A DNA stretch of 64,000 nt, from positions 1,342,501-1,406,500 of the forward strand of contig NC_013170.1 in assembly GCF_000023845.1 (NCBI RefSeq). The letters run 5' to 3'. Positions 1-8,697 of this stretch are shown here, piece after piece; the first letter of the stretch is position 1; every line of letters starts with the position of its first letter. Below the pieces are notes generated by a model. That model ran no database searches. It was not told the DNA's origin and was given only the letters and a program-made list of their open reading frames with translations. Source of the stretch: Cryptobacterium curtum DSM 15641 (GTDB lineage: Bacteria; Actinomycetota; Coriobacteriia; Coriobacteriales; Eggerthellaceae). Both the position numbers and the translations under genes were made by a program.

Positions 1-598
1 CGCGGACATCGGTAACGGGAATACGATACATAGCGCCCACTTCACGCGCCATACCTTCCATCGAAAGGCAATCAGGTCGATTGGGAGTAATTTCCAAATC
101 GAGAATACGATCGGACAAGCCAAGATACTGAGCGAGATCCAAGCCAAGCGGGGTGTTCTCCGGAAGAATATACAGCCCGTCGACATCTTCGCCCAAGCCA
201 AGTTCACGCGCCGAGCAATTCATACCCATGCTGACTTGGCCACGCAACTTACTTTTTTTGATGGTAATATCACCTGGTAACTTTGCACCTACCAGGGCAA
301 CGGGAATCTTATCGCCCTTGTAGAAGTTCTGCGCACCACACACAATCTGAAGCGGTTCGGGGTTGCCATCGGCATCCACATTACGCAGACCCACGTTGAC
401 CTGGGTGATAAACATATGATCCGAATTGGGATGGGGAATCTTTTCAACTACCTGACCGGTATAAACGCCTGAAAATGCGGCGCCTGTTTCGTCAACCCCT
501 TCTACACCCGTGCCGGTTAAATCCAAACGATCGCAAAACTCTTTCGTGTTATCGGGTACTGCGACATAGGTAGAAAGCCATTTCAGAGAAACCTTCAT
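1..598 (-). CDS. pheT: Phenylalanyl-tRNA synthetase beta subunit, N-terminal part (cut by window edge)
   Basis: The minus strand from 598 to the edge is open and reads as the start of PheT, beginning MKVSLKWLSTYV. The tRNA-binding OB-fold domain follows, with recognisable stretches such as HPNSDHMFITQVNVG, IVCGAQNF and GDKIPVALVGAKLPG, then CSARELGLGED and the start of the next domain at LDLEITPNRPDCLS. PheT forms the alpha2-beta2 enzyme with PheS that charges tRNA-Phe. The ATG at 596-598 follows a purine-rich AGAAAGAAGA site and lies 33 bp after the pheS stop, so the two genes are cotranscribed behind the T-box leader. About 199 codons are present of roughly 800 expected; the rest lies to the left. 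Confidence 0.95.
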   Translation of the reverse strand, partial: MKVSLKWLSTYVAVPDNTKEFCDRLDLTGTGVEGVDETGAAFSGVYTGQVVEKIPHPNSDHMFITQVNVGLRNVDADGNPEPLQIVCGAQNFYKGDKIPVALVGAKLPGDITIKKSKLRGQVSMGMNCSARELGLGEDVDGLYILPENTPLGLDLAQYLGLSDRILDLEITPNRPDCLSMEGMAREVGAMYRIPVTDVR

Positions 599-631
599 GT
601 CATTCTTCTTTCTGTGATGATCCGCCGAATA

Positions 632-1693
632 CTAGAACTGGCGCAAGAAGCGCATATCACCCTCAAGGAGCATGCGCAAATCAGGCACGTTGTACTTCAG
701 AGCAGCAATACGCTCGACGCCCATACCGAACGCAAATCCTGAATACTCTTCGGGATCAATACCGGCGTAACCAAACACATTCGGGTCGACCATGCCGCAG
801 CCAAGCACCTCTACCCAACCTGTTCCTTTGCAGAAACGGCATCCTTTACCACCGCAAATACCGCAGCTCACATCCGCTTCAGCAGATGGTTCGGTAAAGG
901 GGAAATAATGTGGCCTGAGACGTGTTTTGCGATCGTCGCCAAATATCTGCTTGCAGAAATAATCAATCGTACCTTTCAAATCACCAAAAGTAATACCACG
1001 ATCGACAACCAGACCTTCTATCTGATTGAATTGGGGTAAATGGCTTGGATCAGCCACATCACGGCGATACACCGTTCCGGGCGCAATAATATAGATAGGC
1101 GGTTCTGATTCTTCCATCACGTGCGCTTGCACCCCTGAAGTCTGCGTGCGTAACAGCACGTCGGATTCACCACGTACGGCTGCCGTATCGCCTGAACGAT
1201 CAACTACATAGAACGTATCCTGCATACCACGCGCCGGATGATCGGGTGGTGTATTCAGAGCCTCAAAGTTGTAGTAGTCGTTTTCGATTTCATTTCCACT
1301 TGCTACTGAATAGCCCAGACCAAGGAAGACTTCGGTTATTTCATCGGTAATGCGGCTGATTAAATGACGGGTACCTATCTGCTGAGCTCGTCCAGGCAAG
1401 GTAATATCAACCGCGCCTGCTGCCATCTTCGCGGCCAATTCAGCTTGACCAAGCTCTTCTTTGCGATTGGTCAGCGCTTCTTCGATTACGGTACGCACCG
1501 TATTGGCAGCCTTGCCCACCTGTGCACGCTCGGAAGAGGGAATTTGCCCCATCGAACGCAGGTAACCAGTTAACGTACCGGAACGCCCCAGCACCCCCAC
1601 ACGTACCTGCTCAAGCGCTGCTGTATCGCTTGCTGTCGCAATTTCTGCCAGCGTCTTATCCTGCAAAGTAGCAAGCTCATCAACGATCGCCAT
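632..1693 (-). CDS. pheS: Phenylalanyl-tRNA synthetase alpha subunit
   Basis: Catalytic subunit of the cytoplasmic phenylalanyl-tRNA synthetase. The 353-residue protein has the N-terminal coiled-coil tRNA arm (about residues 1-90), then the class II synthetase core with HPARGMQDTFYV, RTQTSGVQAHVM (motif 2 region) and the C-terminal motif 3 GFAFGMGVERIAAL. The cysteine-rich segment CGICGGKGCRFCKGTGW before the last motif is common in this family. Length is normal. The ATG at 1693 sits just inside the T-box antiterminator region's downstream side, and pheT follows 33 bp later in the same direction. Expression is expected to rise when uncharged tRNA-Phe accumulates. Confidence 0.96.
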   Translation of the reverse strand: MAIVDELATLQDKTLAEIATASDTAALEQVRVGVLGRSGTLTGYLRSMGQIPSSERAQVGKAANTVRTVIEEALTNRKEELGQAELAAKMAAGAVDITLPGRAQQIGTRHLISRITDEITEVFLGLGYSVASGNEIENDYYNFEALNTPPDHPARGMQDTFYVVDRSGDTAAVRGESDVLLRTQTSGVQAHVMEESEPPIYIIAPGTVYRRDVADPSHLPQFNQIEGLVVDRGITFGDLKGTIDYFCKQIFGDDRKTRLRPHYFPFTEPSAEADVSCGICGGKGCRFCKGTGWVEVLGCGMVDPNVFGYAGIDPEEYSGFAFGMGVERIAALKYNVPDLRMLLEGDMRFLRQF

Positions 1694-1710
1694 GCCTTTT
1701 CTCCCTTCAA

Positions 1711-2028
1711 ATATAAAGAGTCCCTCTCATCCTTTTCCAAGGACGAGAGGGACTCTCGCGGTACCACCCTGGTTGACAGAAACAACTGCTATCAGCGGAA
1801 TCTGCCCACTTATCTGCTCTGTAACGGGAGCACCCGATGCGGACTACTAAGTTTGTTGTGCTGCCACAACGTTGTCGTATCACATACGACGCCATTCCCC
1901 CGCATAGCTCTGAAGTGAATCGCCGCGCATGTTTCCGAACCCTTACAGCCACGAGGTTCTTCTCTGGTTTCACATGGGACCGCGACGCTGTCTTCGTCAT
2001 CGCCGTTTGGTATGTTCTTGTGAAGCGC
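1711..2028 (-). promoter_or_regulatory. T-box riboswitch leader of pheST
   Basis: The minus-strand leader upstream of pheS contains the highly conserved T-box sequence AGGGTGGTACCGCG at 1770-1757, whose TGG-containing bulge pairs with the 3' end of uncharged tRNA. Further upstream are a short hairpin CGGG-TGCT-CCCG near 1825-1840 and a long stem I region up to about 2025. A UUC phenylalanine specifier is plausible at 1919-1917 or 1914-1912; which one lies in the specifier loop was not folded. A TATACT -10 element at 2034-2029 would start transcription near 2022, but I see no good -35. The leader ends in the terminator at 1718-1755. Confidence 0.93.
1718..1755 (-). terminator. T-box intrinsic terminator before pheS
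   Basis: Arms 1718-1734 and 1739-1755 pair over 17 positions with one non-Watson-Crick pair and a four-base loop. On the minus strand the stem is followed by a T-rich TTTATATTT tract. The 5' part of the stem abuts the conserved T-box sequence, as expected for mutually exclusive terminator and antiterminator. Confidence 0.88.
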
Positions 2029-2040
2029 AGTATAACGCAT

Positions 2041-2590
2041 AGCCCCCGTTTGAGCAGTATTCTGAAAAATACTCCAAATAGAGTAAGGGTTACCCCGATT
2101 TCGCTTATTTCTCAAGCATGGAAAATAGGAAGCAGAGAGCTGTTCAAGCAGAACCGAACCAAATCTTTAAACGAATTAGCAGATCAGTAAGTAACCTCAC
2201 AGTCAGCTAGAGACGATTAAATATCTTTCTTCGGGGCAAAAATCAAAAATAAGACTGACCGCAACAAAAATACCCGTTGCGATAAGCCCTGCAAGAGTTA
2301 ACTGGACACCTGGTGCTAAGACAGTTCCTTAATAACGAATTTACTTCCATACTGTTTGACTAAACCCGCTGTCTCGATTGCATACTCAACTGATATGGCA
2401 CCCTCCTTCCTGGTTGGAGTCTTGTGTGTATTTCAACAATACCGCAGTCTTTGGGAAAGAGATGGACAATCCCCTAGATTTAGGTTAAAACTTTGCTATC
2501 AGAGGCTTTTCACCTCTGTTAACTGGAATTTTATCACCTATACCGCAGCTATATTGTCTATGAATCTTCCAAATCCAAGGAGTATGCAAC
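2041..2590. other. Intergenic region between the pheS leader and the cation transporter
   Basis: About 550 bp with no convincing gene. Short open frames here lack ribosome sites and recognisable sequence. A TTGACT (2356-2361) followed by CATACT (2381-2386) at 19 bp spacing is a weak candidate promoter for the transporter. I looked for a metal-responsive riboswitch and saw none I could support. Confidence 0.5.
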
Positions 2591-3529
2591 GTGGTCCAAA
2601 CTGTTGATCCTGCACCACCTAAAACAGATGCCGCCATCCGCGCACGCCATATCCGCAGGGTCCTTGTTGTTATCATGCTGCTGAATCTGGCTGTTGCTGC
2701 AGCTAAATTTTTCTATGGGTCAGTCACCGGGTCGGTATCGATGCGCGCCGATGGCATTGCGTCGGTATTTGATGCTGCTTCGAACGTGATTGGTATCGCT
2801 GGCATGCTCATAGCCGCACGCCCTGCCGATACCGATCACCCTTATGGCCACGCCAAGTTTGAAACATACGCCTCTGTCGTTATCGGAATGATGCTACTTA
2901 TTGCGGCTTGGAACGTAGCAAGCGATGCTTACGCTGCCTTTACCGAGCCAGTTCACACCATTGAAGTGAATGCGGGCAGCTTTATTGTGATGATAGGCAC
3001 ACTGGCAATTAATCTTGGTGTTTCGTTCTACGAACGTAAACGTGGCCACGCACTAAAAAGTGAAATCCTTTCAGCTGATGCATTGCACACCGCCGCTGAC
3101 GCACTCGTTTCTCTTTCAGTTATCATCGGGCTTATCTTCGTGCTCTTGGGATTTCCCTTGGCCGACCCCATTTGCTCGCTTGTTGTTGCAGTGGCAATAC
3201 TCCATTCCGCATGGGAAGTTTTCAAGCAAGCAAACGCCACGCTTTCCGATGAAGCACGTATACCCGCTGCCGCAATTGTCGATTGTGCGCAGAGTATTCA
3301 GGATGTGAGACAGTGTCATCAAGTACGCACGCGGGGTACCGAAGGTGAAGTGTATCTTGACCTGCACATTCTTTTGGATCCAACTTTATCCATTAAAGAC
3401 GCCCATGCGGTCGGCAATCAGGTAGAAACGGCAATTAAAAAGGCGTTTCCCCAAGTTGTTGATGTCACGGTGCATTTGGAACCCGATACACCTGAAGAGC
3501 GCGCCGAAGCAGCCAGCGGCGACCACTGA
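2591..3529 (+). CDS. Cation diffusion facilitator (CDF) family metal exporter
   Basis: A 312-residue CDF protein, which exchanges divalent metal ions for protons at the cytoplasmic membrane. About six hydrophobic segments cover residues 25-215 and a ferredoxin-like C-terminal domain covers 216-305. The family signature HPYGHAKFE lies at residues 83-91. In segment 5 the metal-site pair is present as HTAAD (His166, Asp170). In segment 2 the matching site reads ASVFD, so Ala57 replaces the usual His or Asp while Asp61 remains; the metal specificity is therefore uncertain. The GTG start at 2591 is chosen because AAGGAG (2577-2582) lies 8 bp upstream; an ATG at 2584 is out of frame. It stands alone on the plus strand. 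Confidence 0.92.
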   Translation: MVQTVDPAPPKTDAAIRARHIRRVLVVIMLLNLAVAAAKFFYGSVTGSVSMRADGIASVFDAASNVIGIAGMLIAARPADTDHPYGHAKFETYASVVIGMMLLIAAWNVASDAYAAFTEPVHTIEVNAGSFIVMIGTLAINLGVSFYERKRGHALKSEILSADALHTAADALVSLSVIIGLIFVLLGFPLADPICSLVVAVAILHSAWEVFKQANATLSDEARIPAAAIVDCAQSIQDVRQCHQVRTRGTEGEVYLDLHILLDPTLSIKDAHAVGNQVETAIKKAFPQVVDVTVHLEPDTPEERAEAASGDH

Positions 3530-3552
3530 GTGGGAGTAATCCATTTAGTGCA

Positions 3553-3596
3553 TTCTTTTAACATCTGGCAGCAACTAGTCGCTTCTTTTAACATCT
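3553..3596. repeat. Two 14-bp direct repeats 30 bp apart
   Basis: TTCTTTTAACATCT occurs at 3553-3566 and again at 3583-3596, exactly 30 bp apart, just after the cation transporter gene. Its role is unknown; it could be the edge of a lost element or a pair of binding sites. Confidence 0.7.
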
Positions 3597-3697
3597 ATTG
3601 CACCGCCCCGGCCATTCCCGCTCAATAGTTGCATAGCCAGAGAGTGCGAACTCTCTGAGCTGTCCGATCAGTGATTTTATGTATCCTTCAGCCTGCG

Positions 3698-3724
3698 AAC
3701 TATGGGAATTTAATTCCCATAGTT
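3698..3724. repeat. Perfect 27-bp palindrome
   Basis: Arms AACTATGGGAATT (3698-3710) and AATTCCCATAGTT (3712-3724) are exact reverse complements around one base. There is no T-run after either arm, so it is a better candidate for an operator or an element end than for a terminator. It lies about 100 bp before the DUF4143-type remnant and may have controlled the lost gene (inference). Confidence 0.8.
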
Positions 3725-3821
3725 TACCGTTCTTGATACCACTGAGATAATGCCCTCCCGCTGCTGAAAGGCTATCTTATACACAATACCGCCTCATGAA
3801 GGGCATGAGCGAGTTTGCCTA

Positions 3822-4133
3822 ATGTTGACAAGCGCAATCGACCTCGTCATCCAAGATGGGCACACCCTGAATCCCGTCGAAGTGAAGACGCCAGCCACGG
3901 TGAGAAGGGACACCGTGAAGAATTTTGCCTGCCTTGAAAATCTTTTCGGCTACGAGATAGGCTTCGGACACGTTTTTTGCCAGACTCCGGCCCCGTATCT
4001 TATCACGCGAACCGTCCAGGCAGTACCCGTCTGGGAAATCCTGATTCTTTTCAGGGCGGCATGCTCGGCGCAAACGTCGCGACGAAGCTTGTCAGCGGGC
4101 TGTTTGACCGTGAGGCATCGTGGGCTCGGTTGA
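3822..4133 (+). pseudogene. 3' remnant of an AAA/DUF4143-type ATP-binding protein gene
   Basis: The frame translates to a stretch containing IDLVIQDGHTLNPVEVK, VKNFACLE, GYEIGFGHV and ITRTVQAVPVWEI, which resembles the C-terminal end of the large family of AAA ATPases with a DUF4143 domain. Such proteins are usually about 400 residues; only about 73 codons of similarity (3822-4040) remain and the AAA domain is gone. The frame then runs on without the expected stop to 4133, so both ends look damaged. The stretch 4134-4439 that follows holds no recognisable gene. I infer a decayed accessory gene; assignment rests on motif memory only. Confidence 0.65.
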
Positions 4134-4439
4134 CGAGTTCATCCAGAATCTGCATGACTCAAACGCGTGTATCCCACAACCCTTCACGCCGACGCGCCCG
4201 GCAGGCTATACTAGTCACACCGAGAAACCCGCCGGGGCCTTTGGCAAGCGCCGGCAAGAGAAGGGACGAGGCGCGTGAAGAACTAGCGATGCCCACACCT
4301 ATCCGAAAACCAAGCGACATCGCTGGCGGCTATGCCACGGGTGCAGCATCGCGTGCGTAAACGCTATTCCAAAGCCATATATCCTAAAACCGATGATCGC
4401 CTGCTGCCCCCGCATGACCTCCTGCAGAACCGAGGCAAC

Positions 4440-5927
4440 ATGCAGCTCAACCTTACCAATATCGAATATGCCTATCCGTCAGCGGCAGACCCTGCTCTGC
4501 GTGGCGTGACCGCGACACTCCCGCAGGGATGGACTGGTCTTGTCGGCAACAACGGCGGGGGCAAGACGACGCTTGCCCTTATCGCATGCGGGATACTACA
4601 GCCCGACGCCGGCACCGTCACACCGTCCCTCTTCTGCACCTACTGCGCTCAAAGTGCGAAAGAACCGCCAATCAATGTGAAAGATTTCGCGGTTGCCTAC
4701 GACAGCTTGGCCGTAAGGCTTCGCCGCGGGCTTGCCATCGAGGGCGACTGGCCCTGGCGTTACGGCACACTCTCCGGAGGGCAGCAGAGGCGCCTGCAGG
4801 TGGCCTGCGCCCTGTGGGCTGCCCCCGACGTGCTCGTCGTGGACGAGCCGACCAACCACGTCGACGCCGTGACAAAGCGCGCCATAGCCGCAGCTCTCTC
4901 GAAGTTCGACGGCATCGGGTTGCTTGTCTCGCACGACCGGGAGCTTCTCGATGCGCTCTGCACGCAGTGTCTGCTCGTCGCGGACGGCGCAGCCGTCATG
5001 AGGCCCGGCGGATACTCGCAGGCGTCCGCGCAGGTGGCCCTCGAACGCGCAAGCGCCATTCATGCACGAGACGCGGTCCGCAAGGAGAAGGTCCGTATGG
5101 AGAGCGAAGCGCAACGCCGCCGCGAAGAGGCTTCTCGTGCCGCCGGCAAGAGAAGCCTCAGGGGCATAAACAAGCATGATGCGGACGCGCGCCGGAAGGT
5201 GCGCGTGGCGGTGATGACCGGCAAGGACGGGAAGGCGGGCAGGCTCTCGTCGTGCATGACCGGCAGGCTGGAGGGCGCGAAGGCGAGGCTTGCGGCGACA
5301 CGGGTCGAGAAGCGCTACGACGCCGACGTGTGGCTCGACGCCGAGCACAGCAGGCGCAAGGTCCTCTTCAGGATGGGACCCTGCAGCCTTCCCCTTGGCG
5401 ATGTCTCTTTGAGCATGCCTGCGTTGTACATTGGGAACAAGGACCACGTCGGGCTCGTCGGGGACAACGGCTCCGGCAAGACGACGCTGGTCGAGAGGAT
5501 CGTGGAGGGTCTTCCCGATGCGACGAGGCTCCTCTACATCCCCCAGGAACCCGACGAATCGCAGAAAAGAGAAGTGCTGCGGACGATACGCAAGCTCTCG
5601 GCCGCGCGGCGCGGGCGCGTCCTCTCCATTGTGGCGCAGCTCAACTCCAACCCAGACCGCATGCTCGAAGGGGATGCCGTCAGCCCTGGGGAGATGCGCA
5701 AGCTCATGCTCGCCCTCGGGATCCTCGAATCGCCGGAGCTCGTCATCTTGGACGAGCCCACCAACCATCTCGACCTCGGGTCGACGGAGGCCCTCGAGCG
5801 CCTCTTGTCCGCGTATCCCGGGGCGCTCATGCTCGTCTCGCACGACGCCGCCCTGCTCGGCTCTGCCACGGGCGTGACCTGGAAGATAGAGGCGACAGCG
5901 AGCGGCTACAAGCTCACGGTGGGCTAG
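4440..5927 (+). CDS. ABC-F family ATPase (two ABC domains, no membrane segments)
   Basis: A 495-residue protein with two ATP-binding cassettes. The first has Walker A GNNGGGKTT (residues 36-44), signature LSGGQ (111-115) and Walker B ending DEPTNHVD (135-142). The second has GDNGSGKTT (341-349), a variant signature SPGEMRKL (415-422) and DEPTNHLD. A charged linker at about 195-285 separates them, as in ABC-F proteins that bind the ribosomal E site. Members either tune translation or give ribosomal protection against antibiotics; which applies cannot be told here. ATG 4440 is chosen because similarity begins there, though its GAGG site is weak; the frame is open upstream to 4332. It is clearly more G+C-rich than the flanking genes and sits between two gene remnants, which suggests horizontal acquisition. 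Confidence 0.9.
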   Translation: MQLNLTNIEYAYPSAADPALRGVTATLPQGWTGLVGNNGGGKTTLALIACGILQPDAGTVTPSLFCTYCAQSAKEPPINVKDFAVAYDSLAVRLRRGLAIEGDWPWRYGTLSGGQQRRLQVACALWAAPDVLVVDEPTNHVDAVTKRAIAAALSKFDGIGLLVSHDRELLDALCTQCLLVADGAAVMRPGGYSQASAQVALERASAIHARDAVRKEKVRMESEAQRRREEASRAAGKRSLRGINKHDADARRKVRVAVMTGKDGKAGRLSSCMTGRLEGAKARLAATRVEKRYDADVWLDAEHSRRKVLFRMGPCSLPLGDVSLSMPALYIGNKDHVGLVGDNGSGKTTLVERIVEGLPDATRLLYIPQEPDESQKREVLRTIRKLSAARRGRVLSIVAQLNSNPDRMLEGDAVSPGEMRKLMLALGILESPELVILDEPTNHLDLGSTEALERLLSAYPGALMLVSHDAALLGSATGVTWKIEATASGYKLTVG

Positions 5928-6153
5928 ATGCCGTTCCCCGTCAGCAGTCATCGCGGCGGTCTGCACCCAGAGGCAACCTCGCTCGCTTACGAAGGCATGG
6001 CGAATCTAACCGGTCCGCAGTCAATGAACCTTGGAACCATACAGTTACGAAAATGAATATACGGAACTCAAGCGTGCATCAATAACTCGCGCTCCGCTGG
6101 CCAGGAGTTCACCCCTCAGTAGCCTGCTGCTATTCTAGAGCTTTCACGTGCCA

Positions 6154-6181
6154 AACTGGAACTCAGCGCCGAGTTCCAGTT
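6154..6181. repeat. Inverted repeat, possible terminator after the ABC-F gene
   Basis: Arms AACTGGAACTC (6154-6164) and GAGTTCCAGTT (6171-6181) pair perfectly around AGCGCC. A five-T run follows at about 6190 on the plus strand, slightly far for a classic intrinsic terminator. The 7-mer GAGTTCC is repeated directly after the second arm. It could end the ABC-F transcript or mark an insertion edge beside the toxin remnant. Confidence 0.55.
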
Positions 6182-6192
6182 GAGTTCCGTTT

Positions 6193-6965
6193 TTGAGACA
6201 GCCCGACGGGCGCTTCGTCCTCAAAGATGGCAGCGGCCTGCTCGCCCGCGTCCCCGACGGCCGCGCCACGCGGGACATCGGTTTCGCAACGGTCGCGCGC
6301 GATTCCTCCGAGTTCGTGCTCACGGCGATAGTCAAGCTTGTCGGCAAGGACATGGGCAATTTCCTCACGTTCAGGCTTGACAAATGGATGGAATCCTTGG
6401 ACGAGAACGGCTACTCACGCCTGATCAAGCTGCGTTTTCAGACCTACTTAGGCCACGAGGAGAAGGATCCCATCCTCATCGACCTGTCGCTCGACTGCAG
6501 TATCACACAACCCGCAGAGTGAATTGCGCCTGCTAACAGGGTGCATGTCGACGGCCTCAAGTCATGCGACTACCTCGTCCACCCGCTTGTCGACCAACTG
6601 GCTGACAAGCTGTGCGCAATAATGGAAAGGCAGCCCGGCGGTTGGCCCTCATCGAGGATGAAGGACCTGGTCGACGTCGTGTACTATATCACGAACATCA
6701 GCCTTCCCCTCGATAGCCTTGCCCACTCAATACAGTGCGAATGCTCTAAGCGCGGTATGGCCGTCCCGGAGTGCTTCGAGGTGCCCCGGGATTGGGCGGG
6801 AGGCTTCGCAGCGTTCGCCAAAAAAGCAGCGTTCCCAAGGAGTACACCTCGTTTGATGCAGCATCATCGCTCGTATCCACGTTCTTCGACCCCGCCCTCG
6901 ACGGTTCTTTCGATCATGGGACCTTATGGGACTTCGAATCGCTGCGCTGGCTGCTGAAAGACTAG
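6193..6965 (+). pseudogene. Broken AbiEii/AbiGii-type nucleotidyltransferase toxin gene
   Basis: The translation resembles AbiEii/AbiGii toxins of type IV toxin-antitoxin systems: GLLARVPDGRATRDIGF (nucleotidyltransferase start), IDLSLDC, then LVDQLADKLCAIMER and PSSRMKDLVDVVY. The gene is broken in three ways. The N-terminus is missing, since nothing recognisable precedes 6193. An in-frame TGA lies at 6520-6522, with the same frame continuing at once beyond it. A frameshift near 6836 moves the C-terminal part (KEYTSFDAASSL to RWLLKD) into another frame, ending at 6965. No AbiEi-type antitoxin gene is next to it. Base composition resembles the neighbouring ABC-F gene. Confidence 0.8.
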
Positions 6966-7128
6966 AGTAGTCCGCTATGTCAAGGCCTCGCCCTACGGCA
7001 AGCGCAACCTATAAAGCTGAAGAGTTGGCAAGCAATCGGAAACCTTCGAGTTCGGCGCCGACTGAATGCCCAGACTGAAATAGTAATGCAACCGATTTCC
7101 TGAAAGAACCGTTACTTCAATCAACTAT

Positions 7129-8694
7129 TTACTTCAGTCGTTCTGCTAACAGTTGGTTGATAACCTTCGGATTACCCTGACCGTGCATGGCCTTCATGCA
7201 TTGCCCGACAAAAAAGCCAATAAGCCCCGTCTTGCCACCCCGGTAGGCTTCCACCTTATCGGGGTTTTCTGCCAGCACCGCATCAACAACCGCTTCAATA
7301 GCAGCGGTATCCGACACCTGTCGCATGCCGCGTTCTTCAACAATAGCGGCTGGATCGGCATCCTGTTCAAACACAGCTTCAAGCACTTCTCTTCCCTGCT
7401 TGGATGAAATAGCGTCATCAGCAACAAGAGAAACAAGTTCGACGGCGCGCTTTGGCGTCAGGGGGCTGTTTGCCAAATCAGAACCTTCTTCGAAACCCGC
7501 ACGCGCCGCAAGGTCGTTAATCAGCAGATTGGCCACCGGCTTCGCAAGTGCTGCATCGGCAATGTGCATGCACGCCTCAAAGAAGTTTGCTGTTGCCCGA
7601 TGTTCTACCAGATGACGCGCATCATACGCCGTTAAGCCATAAGACGTACGGAAACGTTCCTCTTTTTGGTCGGGTAATTCAGGCAGCTTCGCCCGTACCC
7701 GTTCGATAAATTCATCAGACAGATCGTATGGGGCCAAATCCGGATCAGGGAACATGCGGTAGTCGTCGGCTGTTTCCTTCACGCGCATGACAATCGTACG
7801 CTTCGATGTAGGGTCCCAATGACGCGTTTCCTGATAGATGATGCCGCCCTCTTCAAGCACTTCAGCTTGACGGCGAATCTCATACACCAAGCCATCGTGG
7901 AGACTTTTGAAGCTATTGATATTCTTGAGCTCGGTTTTTGTACCCAGCTGCGTTGTACCACGCCGCCGCAAGCTTACGTTGCCATCAGCGCGCAGACTGC
8001 CCTCTTCCATGCTGCAATCGGATATTTCAAGAGCAAGGAATATCTGGCGCAGCTTCTGCATGAACAGACGCGCTTCTTCAGGTGTACGCAGATCGGGCTT
8101 TGTCACGAGTTCGATAAGTGGTGTACCAGCGCGATTGTAGTCAACCAGAGAATGCGTAGCACCCTCGATACGACCCTCTACGCCACCCAAGTGCACCATT
8201 TTGCCGGCATCCTCTTCCATATGGATGCGTTCGATACCCACTCGAGCACGATACCCATCGGCTGTACGGGTAATATTTTCTTGTTCATCGCCTTCAGCAA
8301 GGCCCTCGATGCCCCAGCGTTCGGAAGCACCCCGACCATCAACCGATAAGTCGAGGTATCCACGCATACAAAATGCCTTGGGACCCTGCGTGGTTTGGTA
8401 GTTCTTCGCCATGTCGGGGTACATATACCCCTTGCGATAAAACATCGTGCGCTTTTCGATATCACAGTTCGTCGCAAAACCAGCAAGCACAATACTTTCA
8501 ATGGCTGCTTTATTGGGAACCGGTAATGCTCCGGGAAGCCCTAAGCACACCGGACAAGTATGCGTATTCGGCTCGGCGCCAAATTCCAGCTTACAGCTGC
8601 AGAACATTTTTGTTTCCAGGCGCGTTAGTTCACAGTGAACCTCCAGCCCGATAACTGCTTCCCAGTCTTGCAGTACTTCTTCCATACTTTTCAT
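7129..8694 (-). CDS. gatB: Aspartyl/glutamyl-tRNA amidotransferase subunit B
   Basis: Subunit B of the GatCAB amidotransferase, which converts misacylated Glu-tRNA-Gln (and often Asp-tRNA-Asn) to the amide using ammonia from GatA. The 521-residue protein has the GatB kinase-like core near the N-terminus (VIGLEVHCEL, CPVCLGLPGALPVPN, YRKGYMYPDMAKNYQ, VDYNRAGTPLIELV) and the helical YqeY-like tail (about 370-521) that grips the tRNA. The start is ATG 8694, or the ATG nine bases later; it begins 3 bp after the gatA stop. Third gene of gatC-gatA-gatB. Its presence implies the cell lacks, or does not rely on, a glutaminyl-tRNA synthetase. Confidence 0.96.
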   Translation of the reverse strand: MKSMEEVLQDWEAVIGLEVHCELTRLETKMFCSCKLEFGAEPNTHTCPVCLGLPGALPVPNKAAIESIVLAGFATNCDIEKRTMFYRKGYMYPDMAKNYQTTQGPKAFCMRGYLDLSVDGRGASERWGIEGLAEGDEQENITRTADGYRARVGIERIHMEEDAGKMVHLGGVEGRIEGATHSLVDYNRAGTPLIELVTKPDLRTPEEARLFMQKLRQIFLALEISDCSMEEGSLRADGNVSLRRRGTTQLGTKTELKNINSFKSLHDGLVYEIRRQAEVLEEGGIIYQETRHWDPTSKRTIVMRVKETADDYRMFPDPDLAPYDLSDEFIERVRAKLPELPDQKEERFRTSYGLTAYDARHLVEHRATANFFEACMHIADAALAKPVANLLINDLAARAGFEEGSDLANSPLTPKRAVELVSLVADDAISSKQGREVLEAVFEQDADPAAIVEERGMRQVSDTAAIEAVVDAVLAENPDKVEAYRGGKTGLIGFFVGQCMKAMHGQGNPKVINQLLAERLK

Positions 8695-8697
8695 GGC

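Noticed and set aside
2356-2607. 83-codon plus-strand frame before the cation transporter
   Set aside because: No ribosome site, unconvincing composition, and it overlaps the transporter start, which has a strong AAGGAG site.
3977-4360. 127-codon frame after the DUF4143 remnant
   Set aside because: It is a different frame from the homologous stretch and shows no family motif; probably chance.
4596-5966. 456-codon open frame on the minus strand opposite the ABC-F gene
   Set aside because: It lacks any recognisable motif and exists because the ABC-F gene is G+C-rich; the plus-strand frame has all ATPase motifs.
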